From positions 1-64,000 of the forward strand of contig CAVSMD010000002.1 of assembly GCA_963728995.1 (NCBI GenBank): 64,000 nt of DNA, written 5' to 3'. The position numbers were made by a program, and so were the translations under genes. Origin of the DNA: FEN-1219 sp963728995 (GTDB taxonomy: Bacteria; Pseudomonadota; Gammaproteobacteria; Steroidobacterales; Rariloculaceae). The notes beneath the pieces were generated by a model. It did not search any database and was not told where the DNA came from. It was given only the letters and a program-made list of their open reading frames with translations. Below, in pieces: positions 20,744-30,815 of the stretch (positions are counted from its first letter, which is position 1; each line of letters starts with the position of its first letter).

Positions 20744-22420
20744 CTATTCCGGATTCATCTGCTCCTTGAGCAGATCGCCGAGAGTCGTGCCCGTCGTCGA
20801 GCGACCGGATTCGCTGCGGTAGTTCTGCATCGCCTGCGCTTCCTCGTGGGCTTCCTTCGCCTTGATGGAGAGCGAGATGACCCGAGTCTTGCGGTCGACG
20901 CCCGTGAGCTTCGCTTCGACCGTATCACCCACCTTCAGCACCGTGCGCGCATCCTCGACGCGGTCGCGTGCGATCTCGGAGGCGCGCAGCTGACCGATGA
21001 TGCCGCCCTCGAGCGTGATCGTGGCCATCTTTGCATCCAACTCTTGCACCACGCCGGAGACGACGCTGCCCTTCGGGTGCTCCGACAGGAACAATGACAG
21101 GGGGTCTTTGTCGAGCTGCTTGACACCGAGCGAGATTCGCTCGCGCTCGGGGTCGATTGCGAGCACCGTGGTCTCGAGCGTGTCGCCCTTCTTGTAGTTG
21201 CGCACCGCTTCCTCGCCGGGCACGTCCCAGGAAAGATCGGAAAGGTGCACGAGACCGTCGATCCCGCCCGGCAGACCGATGAACACACCGAAGTCGGTGA
21301 TGGATTTGATCTGTCCGGACACCTTGTCGTTCTTTTTGTAGTTCTCGCCGAACTCCACCCATGGATTCGGCTTGCACTGCTTCAGGCCGAGCGAAATGCG
21401 GCGCCGTTCCTCGTCGATGTCGAGGACCATGACCTCGATCTCGTCGCCGATCTGCACGACCTTGTGCGGATTGACGTTCTTGTTCGTCCAGTCCATCTCG
21501 GATACGTGGACGAGGCCTTCGACGCCCTCCTCGATCTCCGCGAAACACCCGTAATCGGCGATGTTCGTGACCTTGCCGAACAGCCGAGTGCCTTGCGGAT
21601 ACCGTCGAGCGAGATCGGCCCACGGGTCGGCGCCGAGCTGCTTCAAGCCGAGTGACACGCGGTTGCGCTCGCGGTCGAACTTCAACACTTTCACCTCGAG
21701 CTCCTGGCCGACACTGACGACCTCGCTCGGATGCTTGACGCGCTTCCACGCCATATCGGTGATGTGCAGCAGCCCGTCGATGCCGCCCAGGTCGACGAAC
21801 GCGCCGTAGTCGGTGAGGTTCTTGACGACACCCTTGAGCACGGTGCCTTCCTGGAGGTTCTTCAGCAGCGACTCACGCTCGGCGCTGTACTCGGCTTCGA
21901 CCACGGCGCGGCGCGAGACCACGACGTTGTTGCGCTTCTGATCGAGCTTGATGACCTTGAACTCGAGCGTGCTGCCCTCGAGCGCGGCCGGATCGCGGAT
22001 CGGCCGCACGTCGACGAGCGAGCCGGGCAAGAAGGCGCGTACCAGGTCGATGTCGACGGTAAATCCGCCACGCACGCGACCACTGATGGTGCCGCTGACG
22101 ATCTCGCCCTTCTGGAACGATTCTTCGAGTCTTGTCCAGGTGCGCGTGCGTTTGGCTTTTTCGCGCGACAAGCGCGTCTCGCCGAAGCCGTCCTCGAGCG
22201 TGTCGAGTGCTACCTCGACCTCATCGCCGACCTTGACTTCGAGCTCACCGCGTTCGTTGTAAAACTGGTCTGCCGGGATGACCGCCTCGGACTTCAGTCC
22301 GGCATTGACGATCACCACGTCGGGGCTGACGCCGACGACGATGCCGGTCAGGATCGACCCCGGCTTGGTCTTTTGACTCGCAAAACTCTCTTCTAACAGC
22401 TGTGCAAATGATTCGCTCAT
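20744..22420 (-). CDS. rpsA: 30S ribosomal protein S1
   Basis: 558 residues with six S1/OB repeats, for example GTVLKGVVKNLTDYGAFVDL and GTRLFGKVTNIADYGCFAEI. S1 binds mRNA on the small ribosomal subunit and helps start translation on structured leaders. The start ATG at 22420 (MSESFAQLLEESF) fits the family; the longer open frame upstream is not used. It lies between cmk and ihfB in the conserved order. S1 usually represses its own translation through its leader, which would be the 84 bases after cmk. Confidence 0.97.
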   Translation of the reverse strand: MSESFAQLLEESFASQKTKPGSILTGIVVGVSPDVVIVNAGLKSEAVIPADQFYNERGELEVKVGDEVEVALDTLEDGFGETRLSREKAKRTRTWTRLEESFQKGEIVSGTISGRVRGGFTVDIDLVRAFLPGSLVDVRPIRDPAALEGSTLEFKVIKLDQKRNNVVVSRRAVVEAEYSAERESLLKNLQEGTVLKGVVKNLTDYGAFVDLGGIDGLLHITDMAWKRVKHPSEVVSVGQELEVKVLKFDRERNRVSLGLKQLGADPWADLARRYPQGTRLFGKVTNIADYGCFAEIEEGVEGLVHVSEMDWTNKNVNPHKVVQIGDEIEVMVLDIDEERRRISLGLKQCKPNPWVEFGENYKKNDKVSGQIKSITDFGVFIGLPGGIDGLVHLSDLSWDVPGEEAVRNYKKGDTLETTVLAIDPERERISLGVKQLDKDPLSLFLSEHPKGSVVSGVVQELDAKMATITLEGGIIGQLRASEIARDRVEDARTVLKVGDTVEAKLTGVDRKTRVISLSIKAKEAHEEAQAMQNYRSESGRSTTGTTLGDLLKEQMNPE

Positions 22421-22504
22421 GGTTACTTCCGCAAAAAAATCCACCGGCATCCTGTCCGGGTGGGGTTGTTGCCAACAGCAGCGGCATCCTGCCACTGCAC
22501 ACCT

Positions 22505-23200
22505 TCAAGCTCGCTCGATCTCTATCCCCGCAGTCACGAGCCGTTCCAGAATGCGGGCGACGACTTCCTCGGGCGTGAGACTCGTGGAGTCGATTACCTG
22601 CGCGTCCGGTACCGGTTTCAGCGGCGCCACGGCGCGGGTAGCGTCGCGTGCATCCCGTTGCGCTATGTCCCAAGAAAGGTCGGGCAGGCTAACATCAATC
22701 CCCTTTTCTTTCAACTGCTTATGCCGCCTCATGGCGCGCTCCTCGGCGCTGGCCGTCAGGAAGACCTTAAGCTGAGCATCCGGAAAAACCACGCTGCCCA
22801 TGTCGCGGCCGTCGGCGACGAGGCCGGGCCAGCGCGCGAAGTCCCGCTGGCGCTTCAGCAGGGCCGTCCGGACGGCGGGCAGCGCCGCCACGCGCGAAGC
22901 GGCCTCACCGGCCTGCTCGGTCCTGAGCTCCGCCGCCACGTCCGCCGTGCCGAGATACACGCGCTCCGCTTCCCCCGCCGGCGCAAAGCGCACGTCGAGG
23001 GCGGCCGCCACGGCCGCCAGGCGGTCGGCATCTGCGAGATCCACCCCCTTGCGAAGGCCGGCCAGCGCCACCAAGCGGTACAAGGCGCCGCTGTCGAGAT
23101 AGTGCCAGCCGAGCCTGGCCGCCAATTGACGGCTGATCGTGCCCTTCCCCGACCCGCTGGGACCATCGATGGCCACCACGGGGGGCGCGGCGGCCGTCAC
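22505..23200 (-). CDS. cmk: Cytidylate kinase
   Basis: 231 residues. Phosphorylates CMP and dCMP with ATP. P-loop GPSGSGKGT near the N-terminus, then the CMP-binding parts RDMGSVVFPDA and a C-terminal RDxxDxxR-like segment (QRDARDATR). The GTG start at 23200 overlaps the aroA stop as GTGA, so translation is coupled. Family length and position between aroA and rpsA are normal. Confidence 0.95.
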   Translation of the reverse strand: MTAAAPPVVAIDGPSGSGKGTISRQLAARLGWHYLDSGALYRLVALAGLRKGVDLADADRLAAVAAALDVRFAPAGEAERVYLGTADVAAELRTEQAGEAASRVAALPAVRTALLKRQRDFARWPGLVADGRDMGSVVFPDAQLKVFLTASAEERAMRRHKQLKEKGIDVSLPDLSWDIAQRDARDATRAVAPLKPVPDAQVIDSTSLTPEEVVARILERLVTAGIEIERA

Positions 23201-24537
23201 GGCGCGTCGCTCCCGGCCACTTTGAGGCCGGCGGTCGCCGCGACCTCGAGAAAGCTCGGAAACGACGTGGCGACCTCGGCCGTGCCCAGAATCTCGATCG
23301 GCGCGCTCGCCAGCAAGCTCGCCACGGCGAACGCCATGGCGATGCGGTGATCGCCGCGGCTGTCGACGATCCCACCGCCGAACGGCCCGCCGGCTATCCG
23401 CGCGCCGTCCGGTAGCTCCTCCACGCGGATTCCGCACGCGGCGAGACCCTGCGCCATGACCGCGATGCGGTCGGTTTCCTTCTTGCGCAGCTCCGCCGCG
23501 CCGGTCACCGTCGTGACGCCCTGAGCGGCTGCGGCCGCGACGAACAGCACCGGGAACTCGTCGATCGCCAGCGGCACGAGCTGCGCAGGCACGTCGATAC
23601 CTCGCAGCCGACTCTGCCGGACGTACAGGTCGGCGACCGGCTCCGCGCCCACGATGCGCTCGTTCGACACCTCGATCTGCGCCCCCATCTGCCGCAGGAT
23701 GCCGAGCAGCCCCGTGCGCGTAGGGTTGACGCCGACGTTGCGAATCAGCAAGCCGTCACGGGCGCCGAGGCATCCCGCCACGATGAAGAACGCGGCCGAC
23801 GAGAAGTCCCCGGGCACCGTGAGCTCGAGGCCGTGCAGCGCGACCGGCCCGTCGATCGACACGCTGTGGCCCGGCGGCTCCTCGCGGACACTTACCGTCG
23901 CGCCCATCGCTTGCAGCATGCGCTCGGTATGATCACGACTCGGTCCCGGCGAGCGCACCGTCGTACGACCCGCCGCGCCGAGACCGGCCAGCAACACGGC
24001 CGATTTCACCTGCGCGCTGGCCATCGGCAGGGTGTAGTCGATACTTGCGAGTTGCTTGCCGCCGCGTAGCCGCATCGGCGGCGTGCCGCCAGCGGACGTC
24101 TCGATGAGCGCGCCCATCTTGCGCAGTGGCACTGCCACCCGCTCCATCGGCCGCCGCCGCAGCGACGCGTCGCCCGTCAGCTCGCACTCGAACGGCTGGC
24201 CGGCGAGCAAGCCCATCAGCAGACGAATGGCGGTTCCAGAGTTCCCGAGATCCAGCGCGTGCGACGGCGCCTTGAGACCCGTTGGCCCCACGCCTTCGAT
24301 TCGGATCGACTCGTCGGGCCGACGCTCGATCTTCACGCCAAGCGCCTCGAGCGCCGCCTGTGTCGCGAGACAGTCTTCGCTCGCGAGGAATCCATGCACG
24401 ACGGTCGGGCCCTCCGCGATCGCCCCGAGCATCAACGCGCGGTGCGAGATCGACTTATCGCCGGGGACCATGATCGTGCCACCGATGCGGTCGACGGGCA
24501 GCGCGCGGAAGCGGTTCGGGTGTGCAGACACGAGCAC
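23197..24537 (-). CDS. aroA: 3-phosphoshikimate 1-carboxyvinyltransferase (EPSP synthase)
   Basis: Joins phosphoenolpyruvate to shikimate-3-phosphate in the shikimate pathway. Motifs: PGDKSISHRALML at the N-terminus, LGNSGTAIRLL for substrate binding, and RKKETDRIAVMAQGL near the C-terminus. The start is probably GTG at 24537 or 24531 (VSAHPNRFRALPV), seven bases after the pheA stop. It overlaps cmk by four bases. No TyrA fusion is present, unlike in some pseudomonads where tyrA and aroA are fused. Confidence 0.95.
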   Translation of the reverse strand: MLVSAHPNRFRALPVDRIGGTIMVPGDKSISHRALMLGAIAEGPTVVHGFLASEDCLATQAALEALGVKIERRPDESIRIEGVGPTGLKAPSHALDLGNSGTAIRLLMGLLAGQPFECELTGDASLRRRPMERVAVPLRKMGALIETSAGGTPPMRLRGGKQLASIDYTLPMASAQVKSAVLLAGLGAAGRTTVRSPGPSRDHTERMLQAMGATVSVREEPPGHSVSIDGPVALHGLELTVPGDFSSAAFFIVAGCLGARDGLLIRNVGVNPTRTGLLGILRQMGAQIEVSNERIVGAEPVADLYVRQSRLRGIDVPAQLVPLAIDEFPVLFVAAAAAQGVTTVTGAAELRKKETDRIAVMAQGLAACGIRVEELPDGARIAGGPFGGGIVDSRGDHRIAMAFAVASLLASAPIEILGTAEVATSFPSFLEVAATAGLKVAGSDAP

Positions 24538-24544
24538 GATGCGC

Positions 24545-25690
24545 CTACAGCACGGCCTTCGGATAGGCTCCCAGGACCTTGAACAGCGACGCGTTCGCTT
24601 TGATCGATTCGAGCGCCTTGCGCACGGGCTCGTCGTCGGCGTGACCATCGAGGTCGACGAAGAACACATAGTCCCATTTGCGCCGGCGCGACGGTCGCGA
24701 CTCGATGCGCGTCATGTTCACGCCGTGGCGCGCGAGCGGCTCGAGCAGGTGCAGCAGCACGCCAGGGCCCTTCGTGCCCGTCGCCGAGACGAGCAGCGAT
24801 GTCTTGTCCTTGCCACTTGGCGGAAACAGCTTGCGGCCGACCACGACGAAACGAGTGCTGTTGTCGTCACGGTCTTCGACCGTGTGGAACAAGATGCGAA
24901 GCCCATAGACCTTCGAGGCCGCCTCGCCGGCCAGAGCTGCAGTGCCGTCCTCGTCTCGCGCGCGTCGCGCCGCCTCCGCGTTGCTCGCTACCGGCACCTG
25001 CTCCGCGTTGGGCAGGTTCTGGGCGAGCCACGCCTTGCATTGCGCCAGCGATTGCGGATGCGAGCACACGCGCTTGATGTCTCTGATATCGAGCATGCTC
25101 CCCATCAGGTGCTGATGGATCCGCAGCTCGATCTCGCCGCACACCTTCAGCGGCGATGTCAGAAACATGTCGAGCGTGTGAATGTTGACCGTGCCTTCGC
25201 TCGAGTTCTCGATGGGCGCGACGCCGAAGTCCGCGGTGCCGGCCTCGACCTCGTGAAATACCTCATCGATCGTCGGCATGGCGAGCGCATGCACCGAGTG
25301 ACCGAAGTGCTTCAACACGGCCGATTGAGTGAACGTGCCCTCCGGACCGAGATAGGCAACCTTCAGCGGCTCCTCCTGGGCGAGGCATGCAGACATGAGC
25401 TCGCGGAACAGGCGAACCATCTCCTCGTCGCGCAATGGCCCTTTATTGCGCTCCACGACGCGGCGCAGGACTTGCGCTTCGCGTTCCGGCCGATAGAACT
25501 CCGCCGTGGTCGTCAAACCCTTCAGCACGCCGATCTCTTTCGCGTGCAGCGCACGCTGCGAGATCAGCTTTTCGATTTGCGAATCCAGGGCGTCGATCTT
25601 GCCGCGCAGTGTCTTCAGGTCCGCGTCTTCGGGGGGCCGCACCGCCTTGCGTTGCCTTTTTGCGGCCGACTTCGTCTTGCGTTTCGTCAT
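24545..25690 (-). CDS. pheA: Bifunctional chorismate mutase/prephenate dehydratase
   Basis: 381 residues with three parts: chorismate mutase (about 22-105, LRGKIDALDSQIEKLI), prephenate dehydratase (about 108-285, VAYLGPEGTFTQSA, with the catalytic TRF in NSTRFVVVG) and a C-terminal ACT domain (about 295-375, GVNMTRIESRPSRRRKWDYV), the site of phenylalanine feedback. It converts chorismate to phenylpyruvate. A Lys/Arg-rich 20-residue extension precedes the mutase domain. It sits between serA and aroA. Confidence 0.96.
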   Translation of the reverse strand: MTKRKTKSAAKRQRKAVRPPEDADLKTLRGKIDALDSQIEKLISQRALHAKEIGVLKGLTTTAEFYRPEREAQVLRRVVERNKGPLRDEEMVRLFRELMSACLAQEEPLKVAYLGPEGTFTQSAVLKHFGHSVHALAMPTIDEVFHEVEAGTADFGVAPIENSSEGTVNIHTLDMFLTSPLKVCGEIELRIHQHLMGSMLDIRDIKRVCSHPQSLAQCKAWLAQNLPNAEQVPVASNAEAARRARDEDGTAALAGEAASKVYGLRILFHTVEDRDDNSTRFVVVGRKLFPPSGKDKTSLLVSATGTKGPGVLLHLLEPLARHGVNMTRIESRPSRRRKWDYVFFVDLDGHADDEPVRKALESIKANASLFKVLGAYPKAVL

Positions 25691-25718
25691 GACCGCTGTA
25701 CCTCGATCGCTGCCGGGA

Positions 25719-26903
25719 TCACGCCTCGATGATCGGTAGGGCGCGCACCGACAGAATGCCCTCGATCCCGCGGATGCGCATCAACGTGGCTTCGTTGGGC
25801 GGCGCGTCGAGATCCACGAGCGTGTAAGAAAGCTCTTCGCGCGAATGGTTGAGCATGTCGGCGATGTTGATGTTCTGCGCTGCCAGCGCCGTGAGTATCT
25901 GGGCGACCATGTTCGGCACGTTCTTGTGCGGAATGGCGACGCGATGCGGCCGCGTCCGCTGCAGCACGGTTTCCGGAAAGTTCACGGAGCGCGTCACGTT
26001 ACCGTTCTCGAGGAATTCGCGAACGTCGTCGACGACCATGACCGCACAATTCTCCTCCGCCTCTGCCGTCGAGGCGCCGAGATGCGGCAGACAGATCACC
26101 TTCGGGTGATCCAGCAATTGCCGAGTCGGGAAGTCGGTGACGTAGCCGCGCAACCTACCGGAGTTCAAATCGTCGATCACGGCGCCGGAGTCCACGATCG
26201 CCTCGCGGGAGAAGTTCAGGATCAAGCCGCCGCGCCGCATGGCCTCGAGTCGTTCGCGGCTCACGAGCTTGTCCGTTCCCTTGGTCAGCGGCACGTGCAC
26301 GGTGACGACGTCGGACCGCGCGAACAGATCGTCCAGATTGGCCGCTTTTTGCACCCCGGCCGAGAGTTGCCAGGCGTGTTGCACGGTGATGCTGGGGTCG
26401 TAGCCGAGCACGTTCATGCCCAGCCGCAGCGCGGCGTTCGCAACCTCGACGCCGATGGCGCCGAGCCCCACCACGCCGAGCGTGCGGCGCGGCAGCTCGA
26501 AGCCGACGAATTTCTTCTTGCCGGCTTCGACCGCCTTGTCCAACTCCTCGCCGGAGCTGCTCAGCGTGCGGACGAAGTCCACCGCTTGCGACAGGTTGCG
26601 CGCCGACATCAGCAGGCCCGCGAGCACGAGCTCCTTGACGGCGTTGGCGTTGGCGCCCGGCGTATTGAACACGGGGACGCCGACCTTGCTGAGCTTTGCT
26701 ACCGGAATGTTGTTCGTGCCGGCACCGGCGCGGCCTACCGCGAGCACCGAGTCCGGGATCTGCATGTCGTGCATCTTGAACGACCGTAGCAGAATCGCGT
26801 CCGGGTGCCCGATGTCCGAAGCCACCTCGTAGCGATCGCGCGGCAGCCGGTCCAAGCCGGCGACGGCAATGCTATTCAATGTCTGAACCTTGAACGTAGC
26901 CAT
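25719..26903 (-). CDS. serA: D-3-phosphoglycerate dehydrogenase
   Basis: 394 residues. Oxidises 3-phosphoglycerate, the first step of serine synthesis. Features: NAD-binding Rossmann core (GVVGLGAIGVEVANAAL), RAGAGTNNIPV of the substrate domain, catalytic His in LPHLGASTAEAEEN, and a C-terminal ACT domain (NINIADMLNHSREELSYTLV) for serine feedback. It lies directly after serC, six bases apart, so two steps of serine synthesis are made from one message with aromatic genes downstream. Confidence 0.9.
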   Translation of the reverse strand: MATFKVQTLNSIAVAGLDRLPRDRYEVASDIGHPDAILLRSFKMHDMQIPDSVLAVGRAGAGTNNIPVAKLSKVGVPVFNTPGANANAVKELVLAGLLMSARNLSQAVDFVRTLSSSGEELDKAVEAGKKKFVGFELPRRTLGVVGLGAIGVEVANAALRLGMNVLGYDPSITVQHAWQLSAGVQKAANLDDLFARSDVVTVHVPLTKGTDKLVSRERLEAMRRGGLILNFSREAIVDSGAVIDDLNSGRLRGYVTDFPTRQLLDHPKVICLPHLGASTAEAEENCAVMVVDDVREFLENGNVTRSVNFPETVLQRTRPHRVAIPHKNVPNMVAQILTALAAQNINIADMLNHSREELSYTLVDLDAPPNEATLMRIRGIEGILSVRALPIIEA

Positions 26904-26909
26904 CGCCGT

Positions 26910-27992
26910 TCAACCGTGCCGCTTCGCGAAGTCGGCCATGAAGGCGACCAACGCGTCGACGCCGGCTTCCGGCATTGCATTGTAGATGCTGGCGCGCATG
27001 CCACCGACGACCCGGTGGCCCTTCAGGTTCGTGAGGCCGGCGGCGTCCGCCTCCTGCAGGAAGGGCTTGTCGAGGTCGGCATTCGGCAGCGTGAATGGAA
27101 CGTTCATCCAGGAACGGCACGCCTTGTCGACCGGGTTCTTGTAATAGCCCGATGCGTCGATCGCTGCATACAGCTTCGCGGCTTTGCGCTGGTTGACCTT
27201 GGCCATGGCGGCGAGCCCGCCCTGCTCCTTCAGCCACTCGAACACGAGGCCGGCGAAGTACCACGACAACGTGGACGGCGTGTTCCACATCGAGTCGTTC
27301 TCGGCCATGAGCTTGTAGTCGACGACCCCGGGCGTCTCGCGACGCGCGCGGCCGAGCAAATCGTCGCGCACGATCACCAGCGCGAGCCCCGCAGGGCCGA
27401 TGTTCTTCTGCGAACCCGCGTAGATGATCCCGTACCGACTGACGTCGATGGGTCGCGACAACAGCGTCGAGGACATGTCGGCGACGAGCGGCACGTCGGT
27501 GACATCGGGAATGCCGTGGAACTCGACGCCGAACACGGTCTCGTTCGACGTGTAATGCAGGTACGCCGCTTCCTTCGATCGCTGCCACGTGGAGAGATCC
27601 GGGATCGTCGTGTACTTCGTCGCTTTGGCCGTAGCGGCCACGTTCACGCGCACGTAGCGCTCCGCTTCCTGGACGGCTTTCTCGCTCCAGTTGCCGGTCA
27701 CGACGTAGTCGGCGACCGAGGCCGGCGGCGCGATGTTCAGCGGTATCGCGGCGAACTGCAGCGTGGCGCCACCATGCAGGAACAGCACCTTGTAGTTCGG
27801 CGGCACGCCGAGCAAGTCGCGCAAATCGCGTTCCGACTTCGCCGCGAACTCAATGAACGCTTTCCCGCGGTGGCTCACCTCCATCACGGACATGCCGCTG
27901 CCCTGCCAGTCGAGCAGCTCGGCCTGGGCGCGACGCAAAACCGGTTCCGGCAACATCGCCGGTCCGGGACTGAAATTGAAGACTCGTTCCAT
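26910..27992 (-). CDS. serC: Phosphoserine aminotransferase
   Basis: 360 residues, a PLP enzyme converting 3-phosphohydroxypyruvate to phosphoserine and also acting in pyridoxal phosphate synthesis. The PLP lysine is in YAGSQKNIGPAGL; other family signs are FNFSPGPAMLPEPVL at the start and the C-terminal GHRVVGGMRASIYNAMP. Start ATG at 27992, 17 bases after gyrA. The gyrA-serC pairing is typical of the group. Confidence 0.96.
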   Translation of the reverse strand: MERVFNFSPGPAMLPEPVLRRAQAELLDWQGSGMSVMEVSHRGKAFIEFAAKSERDLRDLLGVPPNYKVLFLHGGATLQFAAIPLNIAPPASVADYVVTGNWSEKAVQEAERYVRVNVAATAKATKYTTIPDLSTWQRSKEAAYLHYTSNETVFGVEFHGIPDVTDVPLVADMSSTLLSRPIDVSRYGIIYAGSQKNIGPAGLALVIVRDDLLGRARRETPGVVDYKLMAENDSMWNTPSTLSWYFAGLVFEWLKEQGGLAAMAKVNQRKAAKLYAAIDASGYYKNPVDKACRSWMNVPFTLPNADLDKPFLQEADAAGLTNLKGHRVVGGMRASIYNAMPEAGVDALVAFMADFAKRHG

Positions 27993-28009
27993 GGCAGGGT
28001 CTCCGTACC

Positions 28010-30559
28010 CTATTCGGGAGAATTTTCGTCATCGGGTCCCGCCTCGACACGCGAGATGCCGACCAAGCGATCGTTCTCGTCGAGGCGGATCAAGCGCACG
28101 CCTTGAGTATTGCGACCCATCGTCGAGATGTCGCCGATGGGCGTGCGGACCAACGTGCCCGCCGAGGTGATCAGCATGAGCTCGTCCTCGGGCGCTACCT
28201 GGAGCGCGCCGACCAGGCGGCCGTTGCGATCGGACGTCTGAATGCAGATGACGCCCTGGCCGCCGCGGCCCTGCACCGGATGCTCCTCGATCGGGGTCAG
28301 CTTGCCATAGCCCTTCTCGGTCGCCGTCATGATCGGGCCTTCGCCGATGATGCTGAGCGCAATGACTTCGTCGTTCGCGCCGCCGAGCTTCAGGCCGCGC
28401 ACGCCGGCAGCGTTGCGTCCCATCGGCCGGACGTCGCCCTCGGCGAAGCGAATCGCTTTGCCGGAGCTCGCGAACAGCATGATGTCCTGCTGACCGCTCG
28501 TGATGCCCGCGCCGATCAGCCGGTCGTCATCGCGCAGCTCGACGGCAATGATGCCGCTCGTGCGCGGCCGGGCGAACGCCGCGAGCGGCGTCTTCTTGAC
28601 GGTGCCGTGCTTGGTCACGAGGAACACGTATTTGTCTTCCTCGAACGCCTTCACCGGCAGCACGGCGTTGATGCGCTCGCCCTCTTCGAGCGGCAGCAGA
28701 TTGATGATTGGGCGGCCGCGCGAGCCGGAGCCGGCCTGCGGGATCTGGTACACCTTCAGCCAGTACGCCTTGCCGCGACTCGAGAAGCACAGCACGGTGT
28801 CGTGCGAGTTCGCGACGAACAGCTGGTCGATGAAGTCCTCGTCCTTCACGCGCGCGGCAGCACGGCCCCGGCCGCCGCGGCGCTGTGCCTGATAGGCCTC
28901 GGCGGGCTGCGACTTCGCATAACCGGCGTGCGACAGCGTAACGACCACCGTCTCCTCCGGAATGAGGTCCTCGATCGTCAGGTCGCTGTAGTCTTCGACG
29001 ATCTCCGTGCGTCGCGGGTCGGCGTAGGCGGCGCGCACCTCGGTCAACTCCGTGCGGATGACCTCTTGCAGCTTGTCCGGGTTCGACAGGATCTCGAGGA
29101 AGCCCTGGATGCTGCCGATCAGCTCGCCGTATTCCGCCGAGATCTTGTCCTGCTCGAGGCCCGTCAGGCGGTGCAGCCGCAGATCGAGGATGGCCTGCGC
29201 CTGCGTCGATGACAGTCGATACCCGCCGTCGACCAGCCCCGACTCTTCGGTCAGGTCCTCGGGCCGCGTGGCGGCGGCGCCGGCGCGTTCGAGCATGGCC
29301 GTGACGGCGCCCGGCAGCCACGCGCGGGCACACAGCGCCGTGCGCGCGTCCGTCGGTGAGGCCGAAGCGCGGATCAGCGCGATGACCTGGTCGAGATTTG
29401 CCAGCGCCACCATCAAGCCTTCGAGCACGTGGGCGCGCTCGCGGGCTTTGCGCAGATCGTACAGCGTGCGACGCGTGACGACTTCGCGACGATGACGCAG
29501 GAACGCTTCGAGCAGCTCCTTCAGCGACAGCAACCGGGGCTGCCCGTCGACCAGGCCCACCATGTTGATGCCGAACACGCTCTGCAGCGGCGTCTGCTTG
29601 TACAGATTATTCAGAACGACGTCGGAGAGCTCGCCGCGCTTGAGCTCGATGACGACGCGCATGCCGTCCTTATCGGACTCGTCGCGCAGCTCGCTGATGC
29701 CCTCGAGCTTTTTCTCGCGAACCAGCTCTGCGATGCGCTCGATCAGCCGGGCCTTGTTGACCTGATACGGCAGCTCGGTGATCACGATCGATTCGCGGCC
29801 GCGATCGTCGAGCGGCTCGATCTGCGTGCGGCCGCGCATGTAAACGCGGCCGCGGCCGGTCGTATAGGCCTCGACGACGCCCTGGATGCCGAAGATCAGT
29901 CCCGCGGTGGGAAAATCCGGGCCCGGAACGAGCTTGATCAAATCGGCGATCGTGAGCTTCGGATCCGCGAGCAGCGCGAGGCATGCGTCGACGACCTCGC
30001 CCAAGTTGTGTGGCGGGATGTTGGTCGCCATGCCGACGGCGATCCCGGAGCTGCCATTGACGAGCAGGTTCGGGATCCGGGTGGGCAGCACCGCCGGCTC
30101 GCGCTCGCTCTCGTCGTAGTTCGGGACGAAATCGACGGTTTCCTTGTCGATGTCCGCCAGCAGCTCCTGCGTGATCCGCGCCATGCGCACTTCGGTGTAC
30201 CGCATGGCCGCAGGTGCGTCGCCATCGACGGAGCCGAAATTGCCCTGGCCGTCGACGAGCATGTAGCGCATCGAGAACGGCTGGGCGAGTCGAACGATCG
30301 TGTCGTAGACCGCGACGTCGCCGTGCGGGTGGTACTTGCCGATGACGTCGCCCACGACGCGGGCGGACTTCTTGTAGGAGCGGTTCCACTCGTTGCCGAG
30401 CTCGCGCATGGCATGCAGCACGCGCCGATGCACGGGCTTCAGGCCGTCCCGAACGTCCGGCAGCGCTCGCCCCACGATCACGCTCATCGCGTAGTCGAGG
30501 TACGACTGCCGCATCTCGTCTTCGAGATTGACCTGGAAGACTTCCTTACCTACAGCCAT
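28010..30559 (-). CDS. gyrA: DNA gyrase subunit A
   Basis: 849 residues. Catalytic subunit of gyrase, which introduces negative supercoils. The active-site Tyr121 is in AAMRYTEVRM. The C-terminal half has beta-pinwheel blades and the GyrA-box QRRGGRGR. In the quinolone-binding region the sequence is HPHGDVAVYDTIVR: the position of E. coli Ser83 is Val (residue 82 here), while the acidic position (Asp86) is kept. Ser or Thr is usual there. Start ATG at 30559; divergent from mtaD. Confidence 0.97.
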   Translation of the reverse strand: MAVGKEVFQVNLEDEMRQSYLDYAMSVIVGRALPDVRDGLKPVHRRVLHAMRELGNEWNRSYKKSARVVGDVIGKYHPHGDVAVYDTIVRLAQPFSMRYMLVDGQGNFGSVDGDAPAAMRYTEVRMARITQELLADIDKETVDFVPNYDESEREPAVLPTRIPNLLVNGSSGIAVGMATNIPPHNLGEVVDACLALLADPKLTIADLIKLVPGPDFPTAGLIFGIQGVVEAYTTGRGRVYMRGRTQIEPLDDRGRESIVITELPYQVNKARLIERIAELVREKKLEGISELRDESDKDGMRVVIELKRGELSDVVLNNLYKQTPLQSVFGINMVGLVDGQPRLLSLKELLEAFLRHRREVVTRRTLYDLRKARERAHVLEGLMVALANLDQVIALIRASASPTDARTALCARAWLPGAVTAMLERAGAAATRPEDLTEESGLVDGGYRLSSTQAQAILDLRLHRLTGLEQDKISAEYGELIGSIQGFLEILSNPDKLQEVIRTELTEVRAAYADPRRTEIVEDYSDLTIEDLIPEETVVVTLSHAGYAKSQPAEAYQAQRRGGRGRAAARVKDEDFIDQLFVANSHDTVLCFSSRGKAYWLKVYQIPQAGSGSRGRPIINLLPLEEGERINAVLPVKAFEEDKYVFLVTKHGTVKKTPLAAFARPRTSGIIAVELRDDDRLIGAGITSGQQDIMLFASSGKAIRFAEGDVRPMGRNAAGVRGLKLGGANDEVIALSIIGEGPIMTATEKGYGKLTPIEEHPVQGRGGQGVICIQTSDRNGRLVGALQVAPEDELMLITSAGTLVRTPIGDISTMGRNTQGVRLIRLDENDRLVGISRVEAGPDDENSPE

Positions 30560-30815
30560 CAGTTTCGCTCAAAAAACCGCCCCGTCCCGGCCCGCGCGCA
30601 GTGGCGCGATTGGGGACCGATCGTCTACGAGGTCAAGGTTGGTCGGGCAGCGCCGATGACCGGCAAAACCAGGTTCCGCACTGCCCTAACGACGCATCCA
30701 AGTGCCCAAAAAACAAGGCGGAAGTTTAGCACACGCATGCCGTCTCCCGTAGCGTTTGCGAGCGCTGCAAAGGCTATACTTGCTGGCCCTTCGCGACCTC
30801 GTGACACCACTGCCG
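30560..30815. promoter_or_regulatory. Divergent gyrA/mtaD intergenic region
   Basis: 256 bases with no gene. Towards mtaD, TATACT at 30774-30779 is a good -10 box, 37-42 bases before the ATG, but the -35 region is weak. I could not find an equally clear box for gyrA. No terminator is expected here because both genes point outward. Confidence 0.4.

Noticed and set aside
26805..28106. 433-codon plus-strand frame antisense to serC
   Set aside because: Shadow frame. serC has full PLP-enzyme motifs and the expected length.
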